A DNA stretch of 64,000 nucleotides, from NCBI RefSeq assembly GCF_032190615.1, contig NZ_JAVLAT010000002.1, positions 186,001-250,000 of the forward strand. Direction: 5' to 3'. The notes under the pieces were generated by a model. The model had not been told where the DNA came from and did not search any database. It saw only the letters and a list, made by a program, of their open reading frames with translations. Source of the DNA: Brucella pseudogrignonensis (GTDB lineage: Bacteria; Pseudomonadota; Alphaproteobacteria; Rhizobiales; Rhizobiaceae). The translations under genes were made by a program, and so were the position numbers. Of this stretch, positions 1-8,194 are shown piece after piece; position 1 is the first letter of the stretch; every line of letters starts with the position of its first letter.

Positions 1-1
1 T

Positions 2-457
2 GATCCAATGTTCCTGCCACAAGTGGTCTCTTATTCCGGCGGTGAAAAGCCCGGAACCCTTGTCATCGATACCGGCAAGCGCTTCCTTTATCTCGTCGAA
101 GGCAATGGCCAGGCGCGTCGCTATGGCATTGGTGTCGGGAAACAGGGCTTTGGCTGGAAAGGCACGCAGACGGTGAGCCGCAAAGCCGAGTGGCCGACAT
201 GGACGCCGCCCAAAACGATGATCGAACGCGAACGCAAAAAGGGCCGCATCCTGCCAGCCCAGATGAAGGGCGGGGTGAACAATCCGCTTGGCGCACGCGC
301 CTTGTATCTCGGCTCAACGCTTTATCGTATCCATGGCACCAATCAGCCATGGACGATTGGCAAAGCCATGTCTTCGGGTTGTTTCCGCATGCGTAACGAA
401 GATGTAAGCGATCTTTACGGTCGCGTTCCCGTCGGCACACGCGTGGTCGTTCGATAA
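2..457 (+). CDS. L,D-transpeptidase (YkuD domain), 5'-truncated by window edge
   Basis: Periplasmic enzyme that forms L,D (3-3) peptidoglycan cross-links or attaches proteins to peptidoglycan. The reading frame is open to the first base, so the true start and any signal peptide lie upstream; the ATG at 8 is internal. The YkuD domain fills the visible 149 residues. The catalytic signature is clear: the conserved His of the RIHGT motif (residue 109 counted from the ATG at 8) and the nucleophilic Cys in the SSGCFRMRN motif (residue 125). It is a paralogue of the complete L,D-transpeptidase at 18464-19189, with the same WPxWTPP and NPLGARALY blocks. A strong terminator follows. Family assignment is firm; the exact cross-linking role is not visible. 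Confidence 0.93.
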   Translation, partial: DPMFLPQVVSYSGGEKPGTLVIDTGKRFLYLVEGNGQARRYGIGVGKQGFGWKGTQTVSRKAEWPTWTPPKTMIERERKKGRILPAQMKGGVNNPLGARALYLGSTLYRIHGTNQPWTIGKAMSSGCFRMRNEDVSDLYGRVPVGTRVVVR

Positions 458-484
458 TTAAAACCCTTGATGGATCGCAAATTC

Positions 485-519
485 AGGCCGTTGTCGCATT
501 AAGTGACAACGGCCTTTTT
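485..519 (+). terminator. Rho-independent terminator after L,D-transpeptidase
   Basis: An 11-bp perfect stem (485-495 with 505-515) with a 9-nt loop, followed by a T run at 515-519. It lies 28 nt after the stop codon. Confidence 0.88.
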
Positions 520-669
520 GTCATCGAATTGAAATTTTTGGCGTTTTTATAGGAAAAGCGTCCGCCCTAACGCACAAAGGCAGACGAAAGGTCTTTCACT
601 TTTCATGCGAACACCCATATGCTGTGCAAGCAAAATGAAGAGTATATATGCAAGAGGGAAGGACTGAAC

Positions 670-1500
670 ATGACCGTACCGGTGGTAAAACTGAACGACG
701 GCAATCATATCCCACAGCTCGGTTACGGTGTCTGGCAGGTTGGCAATGACGAGGCTGTCACGGCTGTCAGCGAAGCGCTGAAAGTAGGCTACCGACACAT
801 TGATACTGCTGCCATTTATGGCAATGAAGAAGGCACCGGCAAGGCAATTAAAGAGTCCGGCATAGCCCGCAACGATATTTATCTGACGACAAAGCTCTGG
901 AATAAAGAACAGGGTTACGACTCGACGCTCAAGGCTTTTGACGCAAGTCTCAAGAAGCTCGACACGGACTATGTTGATCTTTATCTGATCCATTGGCCGC
1001 TGCCATCCAAAGACCTGTTCATGGACACATGGCGCGCTTTCATCAAGATTAAAGAAGAAGGCCGCGCGAAGTCGATCGGCGTATCCAATTTCCAGACCGC
1101 TGATCTCGAGCGCGTTCTGAAAGAAAGCGATGTTGTTCCGGTTATCAACCAGATCGAACTTCATCCGCAGTTCCAGCAGGACGAATTGCGTTTGTTCCAC
1201 AGCAAGCATGACATTGCAACTGAAGCCTGGAGCCCACTCGGTCAGGGCACTATTCTGGAAAACCTAACACTGAAATCCATTGCTGAAAAGCATGGAAAAT
1301 CAGTCGCTCAGGTCATCCTGCGTTGGCATATCGAAACCGGAAATATCGTCATTCCAAAGTCGGTCACGCCTGCACGCATCAAGGAAAACTTTGAAGTGTT
1401 CGACTTCAGCCTCAATGGCACCGACCATGACGCGATCACCAAGCTGGACAAGACAGACGGTCGTATCGGACCGAACCCAGCGACATTCTCGGTGGTATAA
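670..1500 (+). CDS. Aldo/keto reductase (2,5-diketo-D-gluconate reductase-like)
   Basis: Cytoplasmic NADPH-dependent carbonyl reductase of the AKR superfamily, 276 aa, the usual size for the family. The catalytic tetrad is complete: Asp45, Tyr50 (DTAAIYGNE), Lys75 (TTKLW) and His108 (LIHWPLP). The C-terminal IPKS block that binds the NADPH phosphate is also present. The frame is open back to 619, but the ATG at 670 starts the normal AKR N-terminus and is preceded by AAGGA. The gene stands alone between two terminators. The closest functional families are the DkgA/DkgB reductases acting on 2,5-diketogluconate, methylglyoxal or other small aldehydes; the physiological substrate cannot be read from sequence. 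Confidence 0.93.
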   Translation: MTVPVVKLNDGNHIPQLGYGVWQVGNDEAVTAVSEALKVGYRHIDTAAIYGNEEGTGKAIKESGIARNDIYLTTKLWNKEQGYDSTLKAFDASLKKLDTDYVDLYLIHWPLPSKDLFMDTWRAFIKIKEEGRAKSIGVSNFQTADLERVLKESDVVPVINQIELHPQFQQDELRLFHSKHDIATEAWSPLGQGTILENLTLKSIAEKHGKSVAQVILRWHIETGNIVIPKSVTPARIKENFEVFDFSLNGTDHDAITKLDKTDGRIGPNPATFSVV

Positions 1501-1510
1501 CTGAAATGAA

Positions 1511-1537
1511 AAGCCCGGCAAATTGCCGGGCTTTTTT
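1511..1537. terminator. Bidirectional terminator between convergent genes
   Basis: GC-rich inverted repeat AGCCCGGC/GCCGGGCT (1512-1519 with 1525-1532), flanked by an A run on the left and a T run (1532-1537) on the right. It can serve the aldo/keto reductase gene and, on the opposite strand, the DUF2000 gene whose stop codon abuts it. Confidence 0.85.
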
Positions 1538-1953
1538 CATCGCAGAAGTTTTAAACTCCCCGTTAGCGAACGCACCCATTTCGTTGGGCCAGCGATTCCC
1601 ACCCCGTCAACTGCTTCATTCGCCAACTCCTTTTCGGGGAAAAGGGCTTCATACTCGGTATAAACATGCAGCGAGCGCGCAAAGGCGGGGAAGACCACAA
1701 CAGCCTGCCGCTCTTCAAAGCCTGCTGCTTTTAAAGCGATGGCCCGAATCGTTTCAGCATCAGCCTGAAGAATTGGCACAGGACGATCCGAGCTTATGTC
1801 GATAGCAACGCCCATTTTATCGACCAATTGTCGGGCAGCAATGAAGGGCAGCTTCGCACCCAGACCAATCGAAATCGCGCCGACTGTATTGGCGATCAGC
1901 CCCAACGGTAGTTCTGGATTAACAATAATGGCGAGGCGAAGATCTTCTTGCAT
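1537..1953 (-). CDS. DUF2000 family protein
   Basis: A 138-aa cytoplasmic protein of the DUF2000 family, whose function is unknown; the fold is thought to resemble peptidyl-tRNA hydrolase 2-like proteins. Recognisable family features are the N-terminal LRLAIIVNPELPLGLIANT segment, the ISIGLGAK motif and a C-terminal GPTKWVRSLTGSLKLL. The length is normal. It is transcribed divergently from an Lrp/AsnC regulator 132 bp away, which suggests that this regulator controls it. It is convergent with the aldo/keto reductase gene and ends at the shared terminator. No signal peptide or membrane segment is seen. Confidence 0.8.
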   Translation of the reverse strand: MQEDLRLAIIVNPELPLGLIANTVGAISIGLGAKLPFIAARQLVDKMGVAIDISSDRPVPILQADAETIRAIALKAAGFEERQAVVVFPAFARSLHVYTEYEALFPEKELANEAVDGVGIAGPTKWVRSLTGSLKLLR

Positions 1954-2042
1954 GACGGCTCCTGAAACAAAAATTTCTTACAGAGAAATACACCGCTTCA
2001 TCTGGGCAATCCTGCCTATCTCTCCCGCTTTGGTTAGATTTA

Positions 2043-2057
2043 TGGTAGACCTTACCA
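2043..2057. promoter_or_regulatory. Dyad TGGTA-N5-TACCA between DUF2000 and Lrp genes
   Basis: An inverted repeat with 5-bp arms in the 132-bp divergent intergenic region, 28 bp upstream of the Lrp-type start. A related half-site (AAGGTAAA) lies just downstream at about 2073-2080. It is a plausible operator for the adjacent Lrp/AsnC regulator; this is an inference from position and symmetry. Confidence 0.4.
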
Positions 2058-2085
2058 AAATAAGTCGATTTTAAGGTAAATTCAT

Positions 2086-2577
2086 ATGAACACGCTCGAT
2101 CCATCTGACATCAGGATTCTCGAAGCATTACAGGGTGACGGTCGCCTCACAAATCAGGCCCTCGCGGATCAGGTCGGCATGCCTACGTCTCCAAGCTGGC
2201 GCAAAGTTCGCAAACTGGAGGAAGACGGCGTGATACAGGGTTATCGCGCCACGCTGGATCGCAAGGCAATTGGGCTTGGCGTGCTGGCATTTGTCCGCAT
2301 CAAAATTGATAGTCACAGTGAAGCGGAAGCCGAGCAATTTGCGGCTGAACTGATGGGCCTTGATGAAGTCATCACCTGTTACAGCATTGCTGGTGACGCA
2401 GACTTTCTGCTGCAAGTCCTATCGCACGATCTCGATACCTATGCCGATTTTGCCATGTCAACGCTGCGCCGTCTGCCCCGTATCAAGGAAATGCAGACGA
2501 CTTTCGTGCTGAAGGAAACGAAAAGCTTCAAGGGCTTTCCGCTCAAACATGCCCGATCAGTGAAGGCTGGAACCTGA
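2086..2577 (+). CDS. Lrp/AsnC family transcriptional regulator
   Basis: A 163-aa DNA-binding protein. Residues 1-60 form the AsnC-type winged helix-turn-helix (LDPSDIRILEALQGDGRLTN start, then an ALADQVGMP recognition region) and residues 65-145 form the RAM/ligand-binding alpha-beta sandwich. Such proteins usually sense amino acids and often control a neighbouring gene. The divergent DUF2000 gene is the obvious candidate target, with a TGGTA/TACCA dyad between them. The last 21 bp overlap the 3' end of glcF on the opposite strand, so the two genes are convergent. The HTH reads PTSPSWRKVRKLE; the usual SxxTxxxRI(RK)LE is slightly altered but the fold should be kept. Confidence 0.92.
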   Translation: MNTLDPSDIRILEALQGDGRLTNQALADQVGMPTSPSWRKVRKLEEDGVIQGYRATLDRKAIGLGVLAFVRIKIDSHSEAEAEQFAAELMGLDEVITCYSIAGDADFLLQVLSHDLDTYADFAMSTLRRLPRIKEMQTTFVLKETKSFKGFPLKHARSVKAGT

Positions 2578-3867
2578 AAGCACAATAGGCTTTGGCCCGC
2601 CATAGGCCCAGTCCAGCAATTCAATCGTGTGCACAATCGGCAACTTACTGCCTGTTGCAATCTGCGTCATACAACCAATATTGCCGGTCGCAATCAGGTC
2701 GGCTCCGGTCGCCTCAATATTCCTGACCTTGCGATCGCGAAGTTTGGTCGCGATCTCCGGCTGCATAATATTATAGGTGCCCGCAGAACCGCAGCAAAGA
2801 TGGCCTTCCAATGGCTCTTTCACTGTGAAACCCGCTTTTGAAAGCAGGTCTTTCGGCTGACGCACAATCTTCTGGCCATGTTGCATCGAGCAAGCCGAAT
2901 GATAGGCAACCGTCAGCACCTTCGGCTCTTCGGGCTGCGGCAGTGTGATGGTTGTCAGATATTCGGTAATATCCTTGGCGAGCGATGATACAAGCGCAGC
3001 CTTATCCTTATAGGCCGGGTCGAGCCGCAGCATATAACCATAATCCTTGATCGTCGTTCCACAGCCCGACGCTGTCACGATAATCGCATCAAGACCGCCA
3101 GCTTCAATCTCCCGCGTCCAGACATCGACATTGTGCCGTGCCTGATCAAGCGCCTGTTCTTCGCGTCCCATATGGTGCACGAGTGAACCACAGCAGCCTT
3201 CATCCTTTGGTGCCACCACTTCAATGCCAAACCGATTGAGCAATCTCAGTGTTGCGGCATTGATGCCGGGATTAAGCACGGGTTGCGCGCAGCCATTCAG
3301 GATCGCAACACGCCCGCGCTTTTCGCCCTTGGCCACACTTATTGGTAGAGGATCAGCTTTGGCGGGAAGATTTTGCGGTGCGAGTTCGAGCATGGCTGCG
3401 ATAGGCTTCAGGCTCGCGTTTTTCCGCATCAGTGGCGCCAAGGGCCGCCCAAGTTTGGCGAGCTTGAGTGCCATCCGAAACCGGCCCGGATAGGGCAGAA
3501 CCTGCGCCAGCATCCCGCGCAGAAAGCGGTTCATAAATGGACGCTTATAGGTCTTTTCGATATGCGCACGCGCATGATCGACCAGATGCATATAATTGAC
3601 GCCCGACGGACAGGTGCTCATGCAGGAAAGGCAAGACAGACAGCGATCAACGTGGCGCACGACTTCTTCATCCGCCGGACGTCCGTTTTCGAGCATATCC
3701 TTGATAAGATAAATGCGTCCGCGCGGGCTATCAAGTTCATTGCCAAGCGTCACATAGGTCGGGCAGGTCGCTGTGCAGAAGCCGCAATGCACGCATTTAC
3801 GCAGGATTTTATCGGATTCGCTCACACCCGGATCGAGCAATTGTTCGGGGCTGAAATGGGTCTGCAT
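2557..3867 (-). CDS. glcF: Glycolate oxidase iron-sulfur subunit GlcF
   Basis: Electron-transfer subunit of the membrane-associated glycolate oxidase (glycolate to glyoxylate, with electrons passed to the respiratory chain). 436 aa. Two [4Fe-4S] motifs lie near the N-terminus: Cys25/28/31/35 (CVHCGFCTATCP) and Cys76/79/82/86 (CLSCLSCMSTCP). Two CCG-type heterodisulfide-reductase-like domains follow, with GCCGSLVHH and LCCGSAGTY. It is the last gene of glcD-glcE-glcF, 3 nt after glcE, which suggests translational coupling. The 3' end overlaps the convergent Lrp-type gene by 21 bp. Family length and order are standard. Confidence 0.95.
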   Translation of the reverse strand: MQTHFSPEQLLDPGVSESDKILRKCVHCGFCTATCPTYVTLGNELDSPRGRIYLIKDMLENGRPADEEVVRHVDRCLSCLSCMSTCPSGVNYMHLVDHARAHIEKTYKRPFMNRFLRGMLAQVLPYPGRFRMALKLAKLGRPLAPLMRKNASLKPIAAMLELAPQNLPAKADPLPISVAKGEKRGRVAILNGCAQPVLNPGINAATLRLLNRFGIEVVAPKDEGCCGSLVHHMGREEQALDQARHNVDVWTREIEAGGLDAIIVTASGCGTTIKDYGYMLRLDPAYKDKAALVSSLAKDITEYLTTITLPQPEEPKVLTVAYHSACSMQHGQKIVRQPKDLLSKAGFTVKEPLEGHLCCGSAGTYNIMQPEIATKLRDRKVRNIEATGADLIATGNIGCMTQIATGSKLPIVHTIELLDWAYGGPKPIVLSGSSLH

Positions 3868-3870
3868 GGC

Positions 3871-5109
3871 TCACGCTCCCGCCTGCTCAGGATACATACG
3901 TCCCGGATTAAGAATGTTCTCCGGATCAAACTGATGTTTCAGCCGCTGTGAAAGTGCTGCAAGCGCTGCCGGTTGCGGCTCAAATACGTCCGTATTGGCC
4001 CGAACAAATTCCGGTGCGCGTATCAGCGTTGCATGACCGCCGCCATATTTGGCGATCAGCTTCCGCAGCGTGCCTGCTTCCGGCTCGGCTTCCATCCGCA
4101 TCCAGATCAAACCACCTTGCCAATCATAATAGGCATCGACGCCTGCATGGCGGCGAAACTCGTCAATCATGCGCCAGCCTTGCAACGGTGCCATTGAAAC
4201 ACGCCAGACCACACGATTATCACCAGCCTGCGCATAGGGCAGCACATCGCGAACTTCTGTCCAAAGCTGTGTCGATTGAGGCTCATCAATCACGTCGATT
4301 GCGCTTGCCCGCCCAAGTAGAGCCTGTAATTGCCTACTCCGATGTGCGACGGATGGCGCACAGCCTTCCAGCCTCAGAATGGTTGCGGCTTCCCAACCAA
4401 GCTTGCCGTCGAGAAAGCGATTGGCGACAGTGGGCGGCAAATGAGCACTCGATGCCACTTCTTCGCGCGATCCCATCGCCATAGCCATGACGCGAGCAGC
4501 CTGTTCGTCATCCAGACCGCGAACAGCAAGCGTCACAGAAGTCTCAGGCTTGGGCAGCACTTTGAATGTAACTTCCGTTGCCACACCCAGCGTACCCCAG
4601 GAATTGGCCATGCCTTTGGAAAGATCGTAGCCGGTGACATTCTTGACGACACGCCCGCCGGATTTGAACAATTCGCCGCGGCCCGAAACCACCCGCACGC
4701 CAAGGATATGATCGCGCGCAGCGCCCGCCTTCAGCCGACGTGGCCCCGACAGATTGGCAGCCAACACACCGCCAATTGTGCCGCGACCTGCTTCACCGGT
4801 AAGCAGCGGACCATAATCCATCGGTTCAAAATGAAAGCATTGGTGGCTTGCCGCCAGCAATTTTTCAATTTCGGCAACAGGTGTACCCGCCTTCGCCGAC
4901 AGCACCAGCTCATCCGGCTCATAAAGTGTTATGCCTGAAAGCTGCGACAGATCCAGAACATGGCCAGCCTGCACCGGGCGACCTATTCCACGCTTTGAGC
5001 CTTTACCGATAATCTCCAGCGGCGTTGACGTACCGAGTGCCCACCGGACCGCCTCGACGACACCCGATTCATCCTGCGGTTTTAGAATATTCACATCAGT
5101 CATTTTCAT
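3871..5109 (-). CDS. glcE: Glycolate oxidase FAD-binding subunit GlcE
   Basis: FAD-binding subunit of glycolate oxidase, required for activity with GlcD and GlcF. 412 aa from the ATG at 5109; an in-frame GTG at 5115 and a second ATG at 5103 are alternatives and none has a strong ribosome-binding site. The N-terminal half is an FAD_binding_4 (PCMH-type) domain, with GEAGRGTIGGVLAANLSGP and GGRVVKNVTGYDLSKG as typical blocks. The C-terminal part is shorter than in GlcD. The protein ends in the conserved FDPENILNPGRM. It sits between glcD (about 9 nt upstream) and glcF (3 nt downstream) in a tight operon. Confidence 0.94.
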   Translation of the reverse strand: MKMTDVNILKPQDESGVVEAVRWALGTSTPLEIIGKGSKRGIGRPVQAGHVLDLSQLSGITLYEPDELVLSAKAGTPVAEIEKLLAASHQCFHFEPMDYGPLLTGEAGRGTIGGVLAANLSGPRRLKAGAARDHILGVRVVSGRGELFKSGGRVVKNVTGYDLSKGMANSWGTLGVATEVTFKVLPKPETSVTLAVRGLDDEQAARVMAMAMGSREEVASSAHLPPTVANRFLDGKLGWEAATILRLEGCAPSVAHRSRQLQALLGRASAIDVIDEPQSTQLWTEVRDVLPYAQAGDNRVVWRVSMAPLQGWRMIDEFRRHAGVDAYYDWQGGLIWMRMEAEPEAGTLRKLIAKYGGGHATLIRAPEFVRANTDVFEPQPAALAALSQRLKHQFDPENILNPGRMYPEQAGA

Positions 5110-5118
5110 AACCACAGC

Positions 5119-6615
5119 TTAGAAACGCGGAAGGTCGGGGAAGGCCAGCTCGCCGCGATGCACATGCATACGACCAAGCTCAGCACAGCGGCGCAATTGC
5201 GGAAAGACTTTGCCGGGATTGAGCAGGTGCTTCGCATCAAACGCACATTTCACACGCATCTGCTGGTCGAGATCGATTTCGTTGAACATCTCCGGCATGA
5301 GATCGCGCTTTTCGATACCCACGCCATGCTCGCCCGTCAGCACGCCGCCAACCTTCACGCAAAGACGTAAGATATCGGCGCCGAAATCTTCCGCAGCCTC
5401 CAGCTCGCCGGGAATATTTGCATCATAGAGGATCAGCGGATGCAGATTGCCATCACCTGCATGAAACACATTGGCAACGCGAAGCCCGTATTTTTCGGAT
5501 AACTCGCGCATGCCGGACAAAACACGCGGCAGTTCTTTGCGTGGAATGGTCCCATCCATACAGAGATAATCCGGCGAAATACGCCCCACCGCCGGGAAAG
5601 CAGCTTTACGGCCCGCCCAGAAAGCCAGTCGCTGTTCTTCCGACTGCGACAGGATGCAGGTGGTCGAGCCATTTTTAAGTGCTATGCCCTCGACCGCTCC
5701 GATCAAATGGTCAACTTCAATCGGCGGCCCATCGAGTTCGACGATCAGCAGTGCCTCAACATCAAGCGGATAGCCGACACGAACAAAGTCTTCAGCTGCG
5801 CGAATGGCAGGCCGGTCCATCATTTCCATGCCACCCGGAATGATCCCTGCACCGATAATATCCGCCACGCATTGCCCCGCCTGTTCACTTGATGGAAAGC
5901 CGACCATGACAGCACGCGCGGTTTCAGGCTTTTGCAGAATGCGAACGGTGATTTCCGTCACCACCCCAAGCAGACCTTCCGAGCCGGTCATCAGCCCCAG
6001 AAGATCATAACCTTCGCTATCCAGATGCTTGCCGCCAAGGCGCAAGACTTCGCCAGTTATCAGCACCATTTCAATGCCAAGCACGTTGTTGGCGGTGAGA
6101 CCATATTTCAGGCAATGCACGCCACCAGCATTCTCCGCAACATTTCCGCCTATCGAGCAGGCAATCTGCGAGGATGGATCCGGCGCATAGTAAAAACCTT
6201 CATGCTCAACAGCTTTTGTAATGCCGAGATTCGTTACCCCCGGCTGTACGACTGCAACGCGATTGGGATAATCGATTTCAAGAATACGATTGAAGCGCGA
6301 CATGCCAAGCAGCACAGCATCAGCCAGCGGCATCGAACCGCCGGACAGCGATGTGCCAGCTCCGCGCGGCACCACGCGAATGCCATTGTCATGACAATAG
6401 CGCAGAACATCTGAGACTTGATCGACGGTTTCGGGCAGGACAACGACCAGCGGCAGAGAACGATGTGCTGTCAGCCCATCGCTTTCAAACACACGCATCG
6501 CATTAACAGTATCGACAACGCCCTCACCCGGCACGATATTGCGCAAGTCGGCAACGATGCTGGCCCGTCTTTGCAAGACGGCTGCATCCGGCTCCGGCAT
6601 GATCAATCCGCTCAT
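5119..6615 (-). CDS. glcD: Glycolate oxidase catalytic subunit GlcD
   Basis: FAD-linked catalytic subunit of glycolate oxidase, 498 aa. It has an FAD_binding_4 domain (about residues 55-195; PRGAGTSLSGG, PSSQIACSIGGNVAENAGG) and an FAD-oxidase C-terminal domain with the VFHAGDGNLHP and LTGEHGVG signatures. The start is well supported by a GGAGGAAT ribosome-binding site a few nt upstream of the ATG. It is the first gene of glcDEF. A 168-bp intergenic region separates it from a divergent LysR regulator and holds a 19-bp dyad. Together the three genes let the cell use glycolate or related 2-hydroxy acids. Confidence 0.95.
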   Translation of the reverse strand: MSGLIMPEPDAAVLQRRASIVADLRNIVPGEGVVDTVNAMRVFESDGLTAHRSLPLVVVLPETVDQVSDVLRYCHDNGIRVVPRGAGTSLSGGSMPLADAVLLGMSRFNRILEIDYPNRVAVVQPGVTNLGITKAVEHEGFYYAPDPSSQIACSIGGNVAENAGGVHCLKYGLTANNVLGIEMVLITGEVLRLGGKHLDSEGYDLLGLMTGSEGLLGVVTEITVRILQKPETARAVMVGFPSSEQAGQCVADIIGAGIIPGGMEMMDRPAIRAAEDFVRVGYPLDVEALLIVELDGPPIEVDHLIGAVEGIALKNGSTTCILSQSEEQRLAFWAGRKAAFPAVGRISPDYLCMDGTIPRKELPRVLSGMRELSEKYGLRVANVFHAGDGNLHPLILYDANIPGELEAAEDFGADILRLCVKVGGVLTGEHGVGIEKRDLMPEMFNEIDLDQQMRVKCAFDAKHLLNPGKVFPQLRRCAELGRMHVHRGELAFPDLPRF

Positions 6616-6648
6616 ATATTCCTCCGCCTCCCAGCGACTTCACATAAC

Positions 6649-6667
6649 TGGTAAACTAATTTTACCA
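6649..6667. promoter_or_regulatory. 19-bp dyad upstream of glcD, candidate operator
   Basis: Perfect 7-bp arms TGGTAAA/TTTACCA with a 5-bp AT centre, 33 bp upstream of the glcD start and about 115 bp upstream of the divergent LysR gene. TGGT...ACCA symmetry is also typical of sites for GntR/FCD regulators, the family of GlcC, and an FCD regulator is encoded nearby at 8195. Which regulator binds is not known. Confidence 0.5.
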
Positions 6668-6783
6668 ATCATGCCTATGGCGAAACAGTTTTGACACTGC
6701 GGCATAATCGCCTTGCGATCCCGACAAAGCCTCGGCTAGATGGGGTCAGCACATAAAGCTGTCGGGGAGGATTTGAAACTATC

Positions 6784-7713
6784 ATGATGAGCAGTCTGGC
6801 CGATATGGAGATTTTCGCACGCGTTGTCGCAACCGGCAGCATGTCTGCAGCAGCGCGTGATCTCGGCCTGTCGCCTGCTGTGGTTTCCAAGCGGCTCGGT
6901 CGGCTTGAAGAGCGGCTTGGCACCCGCTTGCTCCAGCGCACAACGCGTCAGATTGCACTCACCGAAGCAGGTCAAGGCTATCATGAGCGCGTTCTTGGCA
7001 TTCTCGGCAATATCGAAGAGGCGGAAGCCTTTGTCGCCCGCCGGTCAGCCGATGCGCGCGGGACGCTGAAAATCTCGGCTCCCACCACTTTCGGACGTAT
7101 GCATATCGCGCCTTATCTGGTGCCATTCATGCGCGCCAATTCCGACCTCACCGTCAATATGCAGCTTTCGGACGAAATGGTGGATATTGTCGGCGACGGT
7201 TATGACCTAGCGATCCGCATTGGCGAACTCTCTGACTCAACCCTTGTCGCCCGCCGTCTCGCACCCGTGCGTCGAATTCTCGTGGCCTCACCCGCTTATA
7301 TTACTGAGCGCGGCACACCACAGACAATCGAAGATCTCGCCGATCATATCTGCCTTGCACCGCACAACAACGATCCATGGCGGCTGGAAGGCCCTAAGGG
7401 TCCAATCACCATCCGCCCGGTCGGCCCGCTGCAGACCAATTCGAGCGAACTGGTGCGCGAAGCCGTGTTGGCCGGTCTTGGCATTGCGCAACGCTCGACA
7501 TGGGACGTGGGACCAGATATTGCCGCCGGAAAGCTTGTGCAGGTGCTGCCCGACTATGCCGCGTCGCGAAATGTCGCAATCCACGCAGTTTACCCTTCCA
7601 AGCAGTTCCTGCCTGCTAAAGTGCGCCTCTTCATCGACTATCTGGCTGATCTTTATGGACCAGTGCCTTACTGGGAAAGCGGGAGTTCTCCACAAGGCTT
7701 GGCTAAGGAATAG
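6784..7713 (+). CDS. LysR family transcriptional regulator, divergent from glcDEF
   Basis: 309-aa LysR-type regulator. Residues 1-62 are the winged helix-turn-helix (AAARDLGLSPAVVSKRLGRLEERLGTRLLQRTTR) and the rest is a periplasmic-binding-protein-like effector domain of the CrgA-like subgroup (GDGYDLAIRIGELSDSTLVARRL). Two adjacent ATGs (6784, 6787) could start it. It is divergent from glcD, the usual layout for a LysR regulator and its target, so control of glycolate oxidation is a reasonable inference. In E. coli that task belongs to GlcC, a GntR/FCD protein. Confidence 0.92.
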   Translation: MMSSLADMEIFARVVATGSMSAAARDLGLSPAVVSKRLGRLEERLGTRLLQRTTRQIALTEAGQGYHERVLGILGNIEEAEAFVARRSADARGTLKISAPTTFGRMHIAPYLVPFMRANSDLTVNMQLSDEMVDIVGDGYDLAIRIGELSDSTLVARRLAPVRRILVASPAYITERGTPQTIEDLADHICLAPHNNDPWRLEGPKGPITIRPVGPLQTNSSELVREAVLAGLGIAQRSTWDVGPDIAAGKLVQVLPDYAASRNVAIHAVYPSKQFLPAKVRLFIDYLADLYGPVPYWESGSSPQGLAKE

Positions 7714-7796
7714 ACGTGGCAGCCGTGATTGCGTATGAACCCGGTCAGCCTCCCAGGCATCAGGTAATATTGAGGAAAATAATCCAAGGAATCAAA

Positions 7797-8084
7797 ATGA
7801 ACACCGCTCCCCGCCTTATTCTCGCACTCGTCGTCGCCGTCATTGTTGGCTGCGGCTTCATGTATTACGACAAGTCGCGTGGTGCTGAATGGGTCGTCTC
7901 TCCACAGCAGATCGAACAGGCAAAAGCTGAAGGGAAAACAGGCTTTGAAAGCCGCCCCGGCACCGTCACGGTTCTTCCGATCCGTAGCGAAACCGCAGAT
8001 GTCCTGCCCTTCAAATGGGCGATGTACGGCCTCGTTGCTGGTATTGTGGTTTTCGTTTCTGGCCGCAAGCGCAAGAAGGCCTGA
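7797..8084 (+). CDS. Small membrane protein of unknown function
   Basis: 95 aa from the ATG at 7797, which has an AAGGA ribosome-binding site 6 nt upstream. The frame is open further up to 7716 but that part lacks support. The protein has an N-terminal hydrophobic segment (about residues 6-25) and a second one near the C-terminus (about 72-88), followed by a basic RKRKKA tail, with a roughly 45-residue hydrophilic loop between. Topology would place both ends on the same side of the inner membrane. No family is recognised. It is followed by a strong terminator, so it is probably transcribed alone or with the upstream LysR gene. Confidence 0.75.
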   Translation: MNTAPRLILALVVAVIVGCGFMYYDKSRGAEWVVSPQQIEQAKAEGKTGFESRPGTVTVLPIRSETADVLPFKWAMYGLVAGIVVFVSGRKRKKA

Positions 8085-8106
8085 TTACAGGCCGCAACTG
8101 TGTAAC

Positions 8107-8138
8107 AAACCCCGGAAGCTTTGTTTCCGGGGTTTTTG
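8107..8138 (+). terminator. Rho-independent terminator
   Basis: Inverted repeat CCCCGGAA/TTCCGGGG (8110-8117 with 8125-8132) with a T run from 8133, 22 nt after the small membrane protein gene. A run of A before the stem makes it potentially bidirectional. Confidence 0.88.
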
Positions 8139-8194
8139 TTTAAGCGTTTCAGAGAAACGTTGCCGTAACCTTTTCTTGGGGCTAGTTTGCGACC

